NCBI RefSeq assembly: GCF_000281955.1
Contig: NZ_AKKF01000123.1
Coordinates: 1-58,741 of the forward strand
Direction of reading: 5' to 3'
Length of the DNA stretch: 58,741 nt
Source of the DNA: Caulobacter sp. AP07
Lineage (GTDB): Bacteria > Pseudomonadota > Alphaproteobacteria > Caulobacterales > Caulobacteraceae
A program made the position numbers and the translations under genes. The stretch's first letter is position 1, and every line of letters starts with the position of its first letter. This document shows positions 16,599 to 25,486 of the stretch, one piece after another. The notes beneath the pieces were generated by a model. That model made no database searches, was not told where the DNA came from, and saw only the letters and a program-made list of their open reading frames with translations.

Positions 16599-17684
16599 CT
16601 AGATCAGTTCGACATCCACGTGGTGCCGGGCCTTGACCAGGTCGTACCGCGCCGGGACGGCCGGCGGCGGCAGGTCGATCATCCGTTGCACGGCCAGGCG
16701 GGCGCGGGCGGCGATAGCCGGATCGACCGTCACCTCGTAGCGGTCGTGGACCAGGGCGTCGTGGATGTTCTGCAGGCTGATCCGCTTCATGTGCGGGCAC
16801 AGGTTGCAGGGGCCGATGAACTGGGTGCCGGGCGACTCCGCCTGGACGTTGGAGGCCATCGAGCACTCGGTGATCAGCACCACCTGCCGGGGTTTCCGCA
16901 GCGCCACATAGTCGTTCATCGCCGCCGTCGAGCCGGCGAAGTCGGCGGCTTCCAAGATCTCGGCCGGGCACTCGGGGTGGGCCAGGATCTCGGCGCCGGG
17001 ATAGGCGGCGCGCATGTCGGCGATGTCGCCGGCCGTGAAGCGCTCGTGCACCTCGCAGCGGCCGGCCCAGGCGATGATCCTGACGTCCGTCTGGCGGGCG
17101 ACGTTGCGGGCCAGGTATTCGTCGGGGATCAGGATGACCTTGTCGACGCCCCATTCGCGGGCCGCCCACTCCACCACCTGCACGGCGTTGGCGCTGGTGC
17201 AGCAGATGTCGGTCTCGGCCTTCACGTCGGCGGTGGTGTTGACATAGGTGACCACCGGCACGCCCGGATAGCGCTGCTTGATCAGCCGCACGTCGGCGCC
17301 GGTGATCGAGGAGGCCAGGCTGCAGCCGGCCAGCAGGTCGGGGATCAGCACCCGCTTGTCGGGGGCCAGCACCTTGCTGGTCTCGGCCATGAAGTGGACG
17401 CCGGCCTGGATGATCACGGCGGCGTCGCTCCTGGCGGCCTCGCGGGCCAGGCCCAGGCTGTCGCCGACATAGTCGCCGACCCCGTGGAAGATCTCCGGCG
17501 TCATGTAGTTGTGGGCCAGGATGACGGCGTTCTTCTCGCGCTTCAGCCGGTTGATCTCGGCGATCAGTGGCGCGTGCAGACGCCATTCCATGGGCGTGAC
17601 ATGGTGTTTGACCTTGTCCCACATCGCGGCGGTCTGGGCCTCGACGTCGGGCGTGAAGGTCAGGGGCGCGAAACCGTCAGCCAT
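16599..17684 (-). CDS. nadA: Quinolinate synthase
   Basis: 361 residues from the ATG at 17684, chosen for its GAGAGGA ribosome site and because the 39-codon upstream extension spans an operator. A 4Fe-4S enzyme condensing iminoaspartate with dihydroxyacetone phosphate to quinolinate. Motifs: [50 protein letters not shown], and cluster cysteines in GCSLA, CCTSANA, and [14 protein letters not shown]. First gene of the nad operon; two matching operators and a promoter lie just upstream. Confidence 0.96.
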   Translation of the reverse strand: MADGFAPLTFTPDVEAQTAAMWDKVKHHVTPMEWRLHAPLIAEINRLKREKNAVILAHNYMTPEIFHGVGDYVGDSLGLAREAARSDAAVIIQAGVHFMAETSKVLAPDKRVLIPDLLAGCSLASSITGADVRLIKQRYPGVPVVTYVNTTADVKAETDICCTSANAVQVVEWAAREWGVDKVILIPDEYLARNVARQTDVRIIAWAGRCEVHERFTAGDIADMRAAYPGAEILAHPECPAEILEAADFAGSTAAMNDYVALRKPRQVVLITECSMASNVQAESPGTQFIGPCNLCPHMKRISLQNIHDALVHDRYEVTVDPAIAARARLAVQRMIDLPPPAVPARYDLVKARHHVDVELI

Positions 17685-17697
17685 GTGATCCTCTCTT

Positions 17698-17714
17698 ATG
17701 CTCAAACTGAGCAT
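17698..17714. promoter_or_regulatory. nad operator 2 (proximal to nadA)
   Basis: ATGCTCAAACTGAGCAT, a palindrome with six-base TGCTCA/TGAGCA arms and spacer AAC, located 14 bases upstream of the nadA ATG. It matches the distal site over 13 of 15 core bases. NadQ-type regulators are the described nadABC repressors in several Alphaproteobacteria; that this is a NadQ site is inference. Confidence 0.7.
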
Positions 17715-17780
17715 TTCCAGGGCCTCAAAAAACGCCGGGAGCGAGGGTGGCCTCGAAAGGAACTCCGCTCCGGCGTCGCC

Positions 17781-17805
17781 CCTTTTGCTGAAATTGAGCA
17801 AAAGG
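17781..17805. promoter_or_regulatory. nad operator 1 (at the transcription start)
   Basis: A 25-base palindrome with nine-base arms CCTTTTGCT/AGCAAAAGG and the core TGCTGAAATTGAGCA (17786-17800). It begins just downstream of the predicted -10 box and so should cover the transcription start. Its centre is 87 bases from operator 2, about eight helical turns, which would allow looping. Confidence 0.75.
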
Positions 17806-17814
17806 GATGAAAGA

Positions 17815-17842
17815 CATATAGACCCTCCGACGCCGATTGCAA
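17815..17842 (-). promoter_or_regulatory. nadA promoter
   Basis: Minus strand: TTGCAA (17842-17837), 16-base spacer, TATATG (17820-17815). The predicted start, near 17808, is at the edge of operator 1. Confidence 0.6.
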
Positions 17843-17932
17843 AGCGCTGGCGGAAAATTCAATGGGCGGCCGCTAGGCGGGGTCGATAACGTCGACGAAT
17901 GCGGAGAACCCGGTGACCGTCGTCGTTGGACG

Positions 17933-18799
17933 TCACGCGTCCAGGAACGCCAGCGCCTTGTGCACGAAGGCCTCGTGGTGCTGGAAAATGCCGCCGTGTC
18001 CGGCGTCGTCGTAGAGGACGAGTTCGGCGTTCGGCAGGCGCTGCGCCAGGTCGACCGAGTTGCGACTGGGGACCATGATGTCATGATCGCCATTGGCGAC
18101 CAGGACAGGGTTGCGGATCGCGCCCAGATCCTGCGGCGCCTGCTTTCCCCAGGCCTCGATCGCTTTCAGTTGCCGGCGAAACGCGGCTATCGTGACCGGC
18201 TTGTCGCGATCCGCCTCGCGCTCCTTCAGCCGCGCCAGAAAGACCTTCGCGGCGCGACGGCCGTTCGCGGTCGAGGTGAAGAACAGATAGAATTTCGGAT
18301 CCCGGAAGGTCAGCATGGCCTTGGCGATGAGGGGCCAGGACACCCGCCCGACGTTCTCGATGCCTGCGCCGCCGGCCGGGCCCGTGCCGGTCAGGATGAG
18401 CTTGCGGATCAGCTCGGGCGCCTTGAGCACGATGTCCTGCGCCACGAACCCGCCCAGGGAGAAGCCGAGCAGATCGACCGGCTGGAGGCCCAGCGCGCGG
18501 ATCAGGGCGATCACGTCCCGGGCCATCTCCGCCACCGTCAGCGGCGCTTCGCCGCCCGAGGCGCCGACGCCGCGATAGTTCACGGCGATCACGGGTCTCG
18601 TCGCCGCCAGGCCGTCGACGATGCGCGGATCGAAGTTGTCCAGGACCGCGCCCCAATGGTTGAGCAGGATCAGCGGGACGCCGGTCGCGGGCCCAAGGCG
18701 CCGGTAAACCAGCGTCGTCCCCGCGACATCGACGGTCCGGGTCGACGCGTCTTTCCACGTCGTCGTCTGACGGGTTTGCGGCGGAAGGGGTGAGTTCAC
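17933..18799 (-). CDS. Alpha/beta hydrolase
   Basis: 288 residues. Catalytic triad visible: nucleophile Ser in LLGFSLGGFVAQ, Asp in VANGDHDIMVPSRNS, His in DAGHGGIFQHHEAF. The oxyanion-side motif LILLNHWGAVLDNFDP precedes it. No signal peptide, so cytoplasmic. Substrate unknown; peroxidase-like and lactonase-like members of this superfamily share the layout. It is followed by about 90 bases before the nad promoter region and lies in the same direction as, 49 bases downstream of, the oxidoreductase gene, so the two may form a unit controlled by the TetR regulator. Confidence 0.88.
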   Translation of the reverse strand: MNSPLPPQTRQTTTWKDASTRTVDVAGTTLVYRRLGPATGVPLILLNHWGAVLDNFDPRIVDGLAATRPVIAVNYRGVGASGGEAPLTVAEMARDVIALIRALGLQPVDLLGFSLGGFVAQDIVLKAPELIRKLILTGTGPAGGAGIENVGRVSWPLIAKAMLTFRDPKFYLFFTSTANGRRAAKVFLARLKEREADRDKPVTIAAFRRQLKAIEAWGKQAPQDLGAIRNPVLVANGDHDIMVPSRNSVDLAQRLPNAELVLYDDAGHGGIFQHHEAFVHKALAFLDA

Positions 18800-18848
18800 G
18801 ATCGTTTCCTCGGATATTCGCGGGCGGACTGGTGATCCGGGCGCGACC

Positions 18849-19850
18849 TCATTTCAGTTTGACGACGACCTTGCCCTTCGCCCGTCCCGTTTCGACGTAG
18901 GCCAGGGCTTGGTTGGTGGCTTTGAAGGGGAAGATCCGATCCACCACGGGGCGAATGATCCCGGCTTCGATCAGCGCGGTGATCTGGCTCAGTTGCCGAC
19001 CGTTCGCCCGCATGAACAGGAACGAGTAGGCGACCTGGCGGCTCCTGGCCTTCTTCCGGATGCCCGAGCTCAGCTGGCCCAGGACCTGCCGCAAGACCCA
19101 GTTCAGGCCCTGCTCCCTGGCGAAATCGGGATCCGGCGGGCCCGAGATCGAGATCAGCTTGCCGCCGGGCTTCAGCACCTCGAGGGATTTCTGGAGCGTA
19201 TCGCCGTCCAGGCTGTTGAGGACGACGTCGTAGCCGGACAGGACCGTCGCGAAATCCTGTGTCTTGTAGTCGACCACGACATCGGCCCCGAGGCTTTTGA
19301 CCAGGTCGATGTTGGCGGTGCTCGTCGTGGTGGCGACCGTCGCGCCCAGATGCTTGGCCAGCTGGATGGCGAAGGCGCCGACCCCGCCGGAGCCGGCGTG
19401 GATCAGCACCTTCTGCCCCTTCTGGAGCTTGGCGCGCTCGACCAGCACCTGCCAGGCCGTCAGTCCGACCAGGGGGATGGAGGCGGCTTCCTCCATGCTG
19501 AGGCCCTTGGGCTTGAGCGCCACGTCGGCTTCGCTGATGGCGATGAATTCGGCGAAAGTCCCGATCCGGCCGTCGCGCGGCCGGGCATAGATCTCGTCGC
19601 CCGGCTTGAAGTCGCGAACGCTCGGACCGACGCGAACCACCGTGCCGGCCACGTCATGCCCCAGGATGAACGGCGGGCGATAGGGCAGGATCGGCTTGAA
19701 CTCGCCGTCGCGGATCTTCGAATCCAGGAGATTGAGGCCGGCCGCGTGGACTTCGACCAGGACCTCGTCATCCCCCAGCTTCGGCTGCGGCATGTCGCCG
19801 AGGCGCAGCGCGCCCTTCTTCTCATACCGATCGAGGATGAAGGCCTTCAT
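18849..19850 (-). CDS. Zinc-independent NADP-dependent oxidoreductase (quinone-reductase type MDR)
   Basis: 333 residues from the ATG at 19850 (MKAFILDRYEKKGALR). An earlier ATG set adds 19 residues but runs into the operator region. Medium-chain dehydrogenase fold: N-terminal GroES-like part (ILGHDVAGTVVRVG), then the nucleotide-binding VLIHAGSGGVGAFAIQLAKHLGA. It lacks the catalytic and structural zinc cysteine sets, as in quinone oxidoreductases and enone reductases. It is divergent from the tetR gene with two palindromes between, and probably co-transcribed with the downstream hydrolase. Likely an electrophile or xenobiotic detoxification unit. Confidence 0.9.
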   Translation of the reverse strand: MKAFILDRYEKKGALRLGDMPQPKLGDDEVLVEVHAAGLNLLDSKIRDGEFKPILPYRPPFILGHDVAGTVVRVGPSVRDFKPGDEIYARPRDGRIGTFAEFIAISEADVALKPKGLSMEEAASIPLVGLTAWQVLVERAKLQKGQKVLIHAGSGGVGAFAIQLAKHLGATVATTTSTANIDLVKSLGADVVVDYKTQDFATVLSGYDVVLNSLDGDTLQKSLEVLKPGGKLISISGPPDPDFAREQGLNWVLRQVLGQLSSGIRKKARSRQVAYSFLFMRANGRQLSQITALIEAGIIRPVVDRIFPFKATNQALAYVETGRAKGKVVVKLK

Positions 19851-19879
19851 GAGGGTGTTCTCCTGCCTGTCGCCCGTAT

Positions 19880-19926
19880 TCATGATAGTCATCATGATTG
19901 TTGCCAAATATGATGGCCGTCATGTA
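19880..19926. promoter_or_regulatory. TetR operators between divergent oxidoreductase and regulator genes
   Basis: Two imperfect palindromes, ATGATAGTCATCAT (19882-19895) and ATGATGGCCGTCAT (19910-19923), with centres 28 bases apart. They share ATGAT half sites and lie between the two starts, as expected for autoregulation and control of the divergent gene. Confidence 0.6.
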
Positions 19927-19957
19927 TGTGTCAAGCAGGCAAACGGAGAATTCTGGG

Positions 19958-20521
19958 ATGAGGGTCAGTCGAGACCAGATGCAGGCCAACCGCCTCCGGA
20001 TCCTTGACTCCGCCAGCCGGCTGTTTCGGGAGAAGGGTTTCGAGGCGGTCAGCGTGGCCGAGGTGATGAAGGCCGCGGGCCTCACCCACGGGGGATTCTA
20101 TGGCCATTTCGAATCCAAGGACGATCTCATCGCCCAGGCCATCGGGCACATCTTCACCGCCCAGGACGACGGTCAGGGCGACCTTGGGGCCTATCTGAAC
20201 GCCTACCTGTCGTCCCAGCATCGCGACAGTGTCGGAGAAGGTTGCCCGACGGCCGCGCTGGTCGCGGACATCCGCCGTGAGACCCCCGCCGCGCGGCTGG
20301 CCATGACCGAAGGCTTCAGGTCCCAGATCGATCGCATGGCCAAGGCGATCGCCGAACCGGGCGCGGCCGCCTCCCGCCGCCAGGCCGTCGGCGCCTGGGC
20401 GGCCATGGTGGGCGCGGTCGTCCTGGCCCGGGCGATCGACGATCCGGCGCTATCCGACGAGATCCTCGATGAGACGCGCTCCTGGATCGAGGGAAACCTG
20501 GGCGAGACGTCGAAGACCTAG
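19958..20521 (+). CDS. TetR-family transcriptional regulator
   Basis: 187 residues from the ATG at 19958 (MRVSRDQMQANRLRIL), with CGGAG upstream; an earlier in-frame start would cover the operator. The N-terminal helix-turn-helix is clear: ASRLFREKGFEAVSVAEVMKAAGLTHGGFYGHFESKDDLIAQAI. The C-terminal ligand domain contains GCPTAALVADI, typical of the NemR/AcrR-like TetR group that senses electrophiles and similar compounds. It most likely represses itself and the divergent oxidoreductase-hydrolase unit. Confidence 0.93.
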   Translation: MRVSRDQMQANRLRILDSASRLFREKGFEAVSVAEVMKAAGLTHGGFYGHFESKDDLIAQAIGHIFTAQDDGQGDLGAYLNAYLSSQHRDSVGEGCPTAALVADIRRETPAARLAMTEGFRSQIDRMAKAIAEPGAAASRRQAVGAWAAMVGAVVLARAIDDPALSDEILDETRSWIEGNLGETSKT

Positions 20522-20533
20522 GCGATCCGTCGC

Positions 20534-21271
20534 TCAGCAGCCCAACAGCGTGGCCAGTTCGGTCAAGCTGTCCGCCGTCCAATCCCACGCCTGCGCGGCG
20601 TCGGCGTCGGGGGCCGGGCGTCCGCCATATTCGTCGGGCCGATCGACATAGGCCGTCGAAAGGCCGCAGGCGCGCGCGGCGGCGAGGTCGCTGTGGTGCG
20701 CGGCGACCAGACACAGCTCCTCCGGCGCGATCGCCAGCACTTCCGCCGTGCCCAGATAGGCGCGCGGATCGGGCTTGTAGGCGCGCGTGACCTCGGCGCC
20801 GAGCAGCGCGTCCCACGGCAGGCCGGCCTGACGCGCCATTGCGAGCATCAGCGAGATATTGCCGTTGGTGAGCGTAACGATCGGAAAGCCGGCCTTCAGC
20901 CGGGTCAGTCCCGCCACCGAATCCGGCCAGGGCGCGAGCCGGCTCCACGCGTGGTTCCAGTCGTCGAGCAGCGCGTCGTCGAGCGTCGAGGGATCGATGT
21001 TTTCGGCGCGCAGCGCCTCGTCGAGCATCTCGCGGTGCAAGACGTCGAGCGTCACGAAACCACGGCCAGACGCGGCGAAGGCGGCCATCACGTCGATATA
21101 GCGAAAGCGCCAGGCGTCGGCGAAGGCGGCCGGATCAATGTCCCGACGGCCGATCCGATCGAGGAAGGTCGCTGAGTCTCGGGCGATGCTCGATCGCCAA
21201 TCGACGACCGTGCCGAACACGTCGAAAGCCAGGACCCTGGGCTTGCGGGGGGGCTTGCCGCGGGCTGTCAT
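20534..21271 (-). CDS. Haloacid dehalogenase type II
   Basis: 245 residues, HAD superfamily. The nucleophile Asp is in VLAFDVFGTVVDWRSS; then TLTNGNISLM (Thr/Asn motif II), the Lys in TRAYKPDPRAYL (motif III) and CLVAAHHSDLAAARACGLSTAYV (motif IV), together with the HAHD/HSDL stretch characteristic of 2-haloacid dehalogenases. In this family it hydrolyses L-2-haloacids, but many members have other or unknown substrates. Four bases separate its start from the end of the histidine-kinase gene, suggesting co-transcription. Confidence 0.9.
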   Translation of the reverse strand: MTARGKPPRKPRVLAFDVFGTVVDWRSSIARDSATFLDRIGRRDIDPAAFADAWRFRYIDVMAAFAASGRGFVTLDVLHREMLDEALRAENIDPSTLDDALLDDWNHAWSRLAPWPDSVAGLTRLKAGFPIVTLTNGNISLMLAMARQAGLPWDALLGAEVTRAYKPDPRAYLGTAEVLAIAPEELCLVAAHHSDLAAARACGLSTAYVDRPDEYGGRPAPDADAAQAWDWTADSLTELATLLGC

Positions 21272-21275
21272 GCGA

Positions 21276-23678
21276 TCAATTCGCGGCCTGGGTCGTCGGC
21301 CGTCGGTCCCAGGCGTCGGCCATGGCCTGGGCCAGGGCGTCGAGGGCGTAGGGCTTGCGCAGCAGGGGCCAGGGCGTTTCGTGGGCCCGGACCAGTTCCT
21401 GGCCGGTATAGCCGGAGCTGAGCAGGATCGGCAGTTCCGGCCGCTCCTGGGCCAGGATCACGGCCAGGTCGACGCCGCTCTTGCCGCCGGGCATCATCAC
21501 GTCGGTGATCACCAGGCCCAGGGTCGGGTCGGCGCGGGTGATGTCCAGGGCCTGGTCGGCGGTCGCCGCCCGGCTGACCATGTGGCCCAGCTCGCAGACC
21601 ATGGCCTCGATCAGGTCGCCGACCTCGACGTCGTCCTCGACCAGCAGCACGTGCGAGGTGGCCCGGGTGGCGGGCGGCTGGGCGGTGAACACCTCGATCG
21701 GCGTGAAGGCCTCGCGCACCGGCAGCAGCATGGCCACGGTCGTGCCCTCGCCGACCACGGAGTCGATGATCACCTCGCCGCCGCTCTGGCGCACGAAGCC
21801 GTAAACCTGCGACAGGCCCAGGCCCGTGCCCTTGCCGACCGGCTTGGTGGTGTAGAAAGGCTCGAAGGCCCGCTCCAGGGTCTCGGCGTCCATGCCCGCT
21901 CCGGTGTCGCTGACGGCGACGCGCAGATAGCGGCCGGGCGGCAGGTCGCCCTTCGGCGTGACGAGGTCGACGCCTTCGGAGGTCACGGTCAGCCGGCCGC
22001 CGGCCGGGGTGGCGTCGCGGGCGTTGACCACCAGGTTCAGCAGGGCGGCCTCGAACTGGCCGGAATCGGTGAGGGTGGTGCGGTCGCCGGCCTTGAGCTC
22101 GAGGCGCAGCTCCAGCCCCTCGCCGACGGCGCGGCGCAGCAGGCTCTCGCTCTCGGCGATCATCGTGTCGATCCGGCAGATCTCCGGATGCAGCGGCTGG
22201 CGGCGGGCGAAGGCCAGCAGGTGCTGGGTCAGTTTCTCGCCACGACGGGCCGCCGACTGGGCCGCGCTGAGCATCCGCTCGCGCCGCGCGTCGTCGGCGG
22301 GGTTGCGCTGCAACACGTCCAGCGCGCCGATGATCACCGTCAGCAGGTTGTTGAAGTCGTGGGCGACCCCGCCGGTCAGCTGGCCGATGGCCTCCAGCTT
22401 CTGCGACTGGGTCAGGGCGGCCTGGGCGGCGTCGCGCTCGGACAGCGCCTCCTGCACGCGGTCGGCCAGCAGTTCGTTGAGGCCGGTCAGCTTGGCTTCG
22501 GCCTCCTTGGCGTCGGTGACGTCGAAGGCGATGCCGATGAAGCCGTTGAACACCTGCCCCGGGGCGTAGCGCGGCTGCGAGAAGGATTTCAGCCAGCGGA
22601 ACTCGCCGTCGGACCGCCGGTAGCGCCCCTCCAGGCTGAACGGCCGCCGCGAGGCCTCGCCGGAGATCTGGGCCTTGAGGATCGCCGGCAGGTCGTCGGC
22701 GTGCAGCCGCGAGCGCCAGTCCAGCACCAGGGCCTCGTCATAGGTCACGCCGGCGAACTCGACATAGGCGGCGTTGACGAACACGCGCAGGCCGTCGCCG
22801 CCGGTGATCCACATCAGGGCCGGGGCGCTGTCGGCCAGGGACCGGAAGCGCGCCTCGCTCTCGCGCAGGCTCTCTTCGGCCTGGCGGCGCTTGGTGACGT
22901 CGAAATTGACGCCGAGCAGGCGGGTGGCGCGGCCGTGCTGGTCGCGCAGCACCTCGCCCCGGCCGTGGATCCACCGCTCGCCGTTCGGGTGCTTGGCCAG
23001 CCGGTACTCGACCTCGTAGAGCGGACCCACCCGGACCGCCTCGCGGATGCGGGAGGTCAGCATGGCGCGGTCGTCGGGGTGGACCGACTCCAGCAGGGCC
23101 GTCAGGTCGATCGGCCCCTCGGTGGCGATCCCCAGGTTCTGGCGCGCGGCGGGCGACAGTTGCAGCTCGTTCTTGTCGACGTCCCACTCCCAGGGACCGA
23201 CCCCGGCGGCGCTCTGGGTCACCTGCAGGCGGACCTCGGCCTCGGTCTGCAGGCGGCGGGCCTCGGCCAGGTTGACCAGGGCCAGGCGCAGCCACTGGAC
23301 CACCCCCAGGGTGATGGCCGAGGACAGCAGGAACAGCATCAGGGTGGCGACCTCGCCGTCGTCCAGCGCCTCGCCGCGGCCGCCGCCCCATATCCACCAG
23401 GCGAAGGCCGTCCCGGCCAGGATCGGGCCGCAGCCCCAGCGCCAGCCGGCATAGAGCGTGACCAGAATCATCGCGGGGAAGAAGGCCTGGGTGACGCCGA
23501 TGCCCCCGTTCAGGCCCAGCAGGATGATTCGCAGGCCCATCGCCACGGCGATCGCGGCCAGGGTCACCAGGGCGGCCTTCCAGGCCGGCGGCGGAACCCT
23601 CGGCGCCAGCCACGCGCTCAGCACGTCGGACGAAAGGCGCCCGCGACCTGTTGCGAGTGGTTGTTGTGTCTTCATCAT
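21276..23678 (-). CDS. Membrane-bound PAS hybrid histidine kinase
   Basis: About 800 residues from ATG 23678 (MMKTQQPLATG); upstream in-frame starts up to 23717 are possible. N-terminal membrane segments (about residues 35-135, including AALVTLAAIAVAMGLRIILL), then two PAS/PAC domains (about 150-270 and 280-400), HisKA with the phospho-His in IGQLTGGVAHDFNNLL, an ATPase domain (LNLVVNARDATPAGG, DTGAGMDAETLERAFEPFYTTKPVGKGTGLGLSQVYG) and a C-terminal receiver with Asp in LVITDVMMPGGKSG and Lys in PLLRKPYAL. The signal is unknown. It is divergent from dps across about 70 bases. Confidence 0.92.
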   Translation of the reverse strand: MMKTQQPLATGRGRLSSDVLSAWLAPRVPPPAWKAALVTLAAIAVAMGLRIILLGLNGGIGVTQAFFPAMILVTLYAGWRWGCGPILAGTAFAWWIWGGGRGEALDDGEVATLMLFLLSSAITLGVVQWLRLALVNLAEARRLQTEAEVRLQVTQSAAGVGPWEWDVDKNELQLSPAARQNLGIATEGPIDLTALLESVHPDDRAMLTSRIREAVRVGPLYEVEYRLAKHPNGERWIHGRGEVLRDQHGRATRLLGVNFDVTKRRQAEESLRESEARFRSLADSAPALMWITGGDGLRVFVNAAYVEFAGVTYDEALVLDWRSRLHADDLPAILKAQISGEASRRPFSLEGRYRRSDGEFRWLKSFSQPRYAPGQVFNGFIGIAFDVTDAKEAEAKLTGLNELLADRVQEALSERDAAQAALTQSQKLEAIGQLTGGVAHDFNNLLTVIIGALDVLQRNPADDARRERMLSAAQSAARRGEKLTQHLLAFARRQPLHPEICRIDTMIAESESLLRRAVGEGLELRLELKAGDRTTLTDSGQFEAALLNLVVNARDATPAGGRLTVTSEGVDLVTPKGDLPPGRYLRVAVSDTGAGMDAETLERAFEPFYTTKPVGKGTGLGLSQVYGFVRQSGGEVIIDSVVGEGTTVAMLLPVREAFTPIEVFTAQPPATRATSHVLLVEDDVEVGDLIEAMVCELGHMVSRAATADQALDITRADPTLGLVITDVMMPGGKSGVDLAVILAQERPELPILLSSGYTGQELVRAHETPWPLLRKPYALDALAQAMADAWDRRPTTQAAN

Positions 23679-23750
23679 GGTCCACGCGCACATACGTCTT
23701 GCCATGAGCATGGACACGCTTACCTAGGACACGCAACACGGGAGATGACG

Positions 23751-24230
23751 ATGGCCGCGAACCTGAACACCGGCTTCACCGCCAAACAGCGCGCCGACAT
23801 CGTCGCCGGCCTGAACAAGGTTCTGGCCGACAGCTACGCGCTGTATCTGAAGACCCACGGCTACCACTGGAACGTGCGCGGCCCCAACTTCCAGGCGCTG
23901 CACGTGCTGCTCGAAGGCCAGTATACCGAGGAGTGGACGGCGCTGGACGCCATCGCCGAGCGCATCCGCGCCCTGGGCGAACTGGCCCCGCAGGGCTATG
24001 GCGCCTTCGGCAACCTCTCGAGCATCAAGGACGGCGACGCCGAGCAGGACTGGGAAGGCATGTTCAAGGAACTGCTGACCGACAACGAGACCGTGATCGC
24101 CACCCTGCGCGCCGCCTTCGGGGCGGCCGACGAGGCGGGCGACGAGGCCACCGCCGATCTCTACACCCAGCGCCTGGCGGCTCACGAGAAGCACGCCTGG
24201 ATGATCCGCTCGACGCTCGGCGGAAAGTAG
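23751..24230 (+). CDS. dps: Dps-family DNA-protecting ferritin-like protein
   Basis: 159 residues. Forms dodecamers that oxidise and store iron and bind DNA under stress. The dinuclear-site pattern is visible in KTHGYHWNVRGPNFQALHVLLEGQY and in EEWTALDAIAERIRALG (His, Asp, Glu). Start chosen at 23751 because GGAG is six bases upstream; an ATG at 23745 abuts that site. It is divergent from the hybrid kinase gene with a very short shared control region. Confidence 0.93.
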   Translation: MAANLNTGFTAKQRADIVAGLNKVLADSYALYLKTHGYHWNVRGPNFQALHVLLEGQYTEEWTALDAIAERIRALGELAPQGYGAFGNLSSIKDGDAEQDWEGMFKELLTDNETVIATLRAAFGAADEAGDEATADLYTQRLAAHEKHAWMIRSTLGGK

Positions 24231-24270
24231 TCTGCCGACCCCAGGTCAAACCCGGGCCGCCAAGGCCGCC

Positions 24271-25467
24271 GTGGCGCTGGTCGCCATCGGCGGCCTTTCC
24301 GCGTGCGCCACCTACTACATCCCGTGCGGCGCCGGGCGGGTCGGCGGGATGGCGACGATCGCCGGGACGCTGTCGGACGCCGGCCTGGCCCGCTACGTGG
24401 CCGACATGGACCCGGCGATGCTGGCCCTGGCCCGCCGGCACGATCCCCGTCCGCACAAGAACTATTGGGGCCGCGTCCGGGGCTGGGAGCGGCTGGACAT
24501 CCACCTGATCCCCCGCCTGGGCGACCGCGACCCCGATTTCGAGGAAGCCCGGCGGATCAACGCCTACAAGCTGTCGGCGCCGCTGGCGATCGAGGCCGCC
24601 CGACCGTTCACGATCAGCGGCCCGGCCGTCGAGCGCGACAAGGCCCTGCGCTGCCTGACCCAGGCGGTCTATTTCGAGGCCGGCTACGAGCCGGTGGCCG
24701 GCCAGCAGGCCGTGGCCCAGACGGTGCTCAACCGCATGCGTCACCCGGGCTATCCCAAGTCGATCTGCGGCGTGGTCTACGAGGGCGCGGCGCGCGGCAC
24801 GGGCTGCCAGTTCAGCTTCACCTGCGACGGCTCGCTGGCGCGGACCATCAGCCCGACCGTGTGGGACAACGCCCAGCTCATCGCCAGGCGGGCCCTGGCC
24901 GGCTTCGTGATGAAGGACGTGGGCACCGCCACCCACTATCACGCCAACTATGTCTATCCGTACTGGGCCCCGACCCTGGTCAAGCTGAGGACGGTGGGCG
25001 CCCATATCTTCTACCGCTGGACCGGGCCGTCGGGCGCGGTGGCGGCGTTCCGCGGCCGCTATTCGGCCCACGAGGACGTCTCGGCCGAGATCATGATGGG
25101 GGCCGACCCGCGCACCCTGGAGGCGGCCCCGGCCGACGTGCTGGCCCAGGCCCAGGCCGAAACCCTGGCCGCCGCCCAGGCCATGGGCGTGGCCCCGGCC
25201 CCGACCGGCGAGGCGGCCAGGATCGTCGGTTCCGACGGCGTGGTCGAGGTCCTGGCCCCGCTGGCCGGCGACCCGACCGCAATGCGCGGCGGCCGCCGCC
25301 TGCCGACCCCCGAGGAGATCGCCAAGATCAACAAGGCGCTGGAGGCCCTGCCCGAGGTCGCCGCTCCGCCGGCCCAGCCGGTCGTCGCGCCCGCCGCTCC
25401 CGCGCCGCCGCCCCCGCCGCCCAAGCCGAAGGCCCGGCCGCCGAGCCTGTTCAACCCGCTGAGTTAG
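24271..25467 (+). CDS. SleB-type cell-wall hydrolase, predicted lipoprotein
   Basis: 398 residues from a GTG at 24271. The catalytic-domain signature CLTQAVYFEAGYEPVAGQQAVAQTVLNRM and YPKSICGVVYEG with CQFSF matches the SleB/CwlJ cell-wall hydrolase family. The start is puzzling: the GTG leaves MALVAIGGLSACATYY, a lipobox (LSAC) with no basic N-terminus. A CTG at 24232 in the same open frame would add QTRAAKAA. A TGA at 24202 closes the frame, so no ATG is available. The C-terminal 100 residues are Ala/Pro-rich with a PPPPPPKPKARPP tail. It follows dps by 40 bases. Confidence 0.88.
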   Translation: MALVAIGGLSACATYYIPCGAGRVGGMATIAGTLSDAGLARYVADMDPAMLALARRHDPRPHKNYWGRVRGWERLDIHLIPRLGDRDPDFEEARRINAYKLSAPLAIEAARPFTISGPAVERDKALRCLTQAVYFEAGYEPVAGQQAVAQTVLNRMRHPGYPKSICGVVYEGAARGTGCQFSFTCDGSLARTISPTVWDNAQLIARRALAGFVMKDVGTATHYHANYVYPYWAPTLVKLRTVGAHIFYRWTGPSGAVAAFRGRYSAHEDVSAEIMMGADPRTLEAAPADVLAQAQAETLAAAQAMGVAPAPTGEAARIVGSDGVVEVLAPLAGDPTAMRGGRRLPTPEEIAKINKALEALPEVAAPPAQPVVAPAAPAPPPPPPKPKARPPSLFNPLS

Positions 25468-25486
25468 GGGCGAGCGGAGGTAGGTC

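Noticed and set aside
21138..24230. 1,030-residue open frame on the + strand covering the histidine kinase and reading into dps
   Set aside because: It is antisense over most of its length to a kinase with intact domains; only its last part is the real dps gene in that frame.
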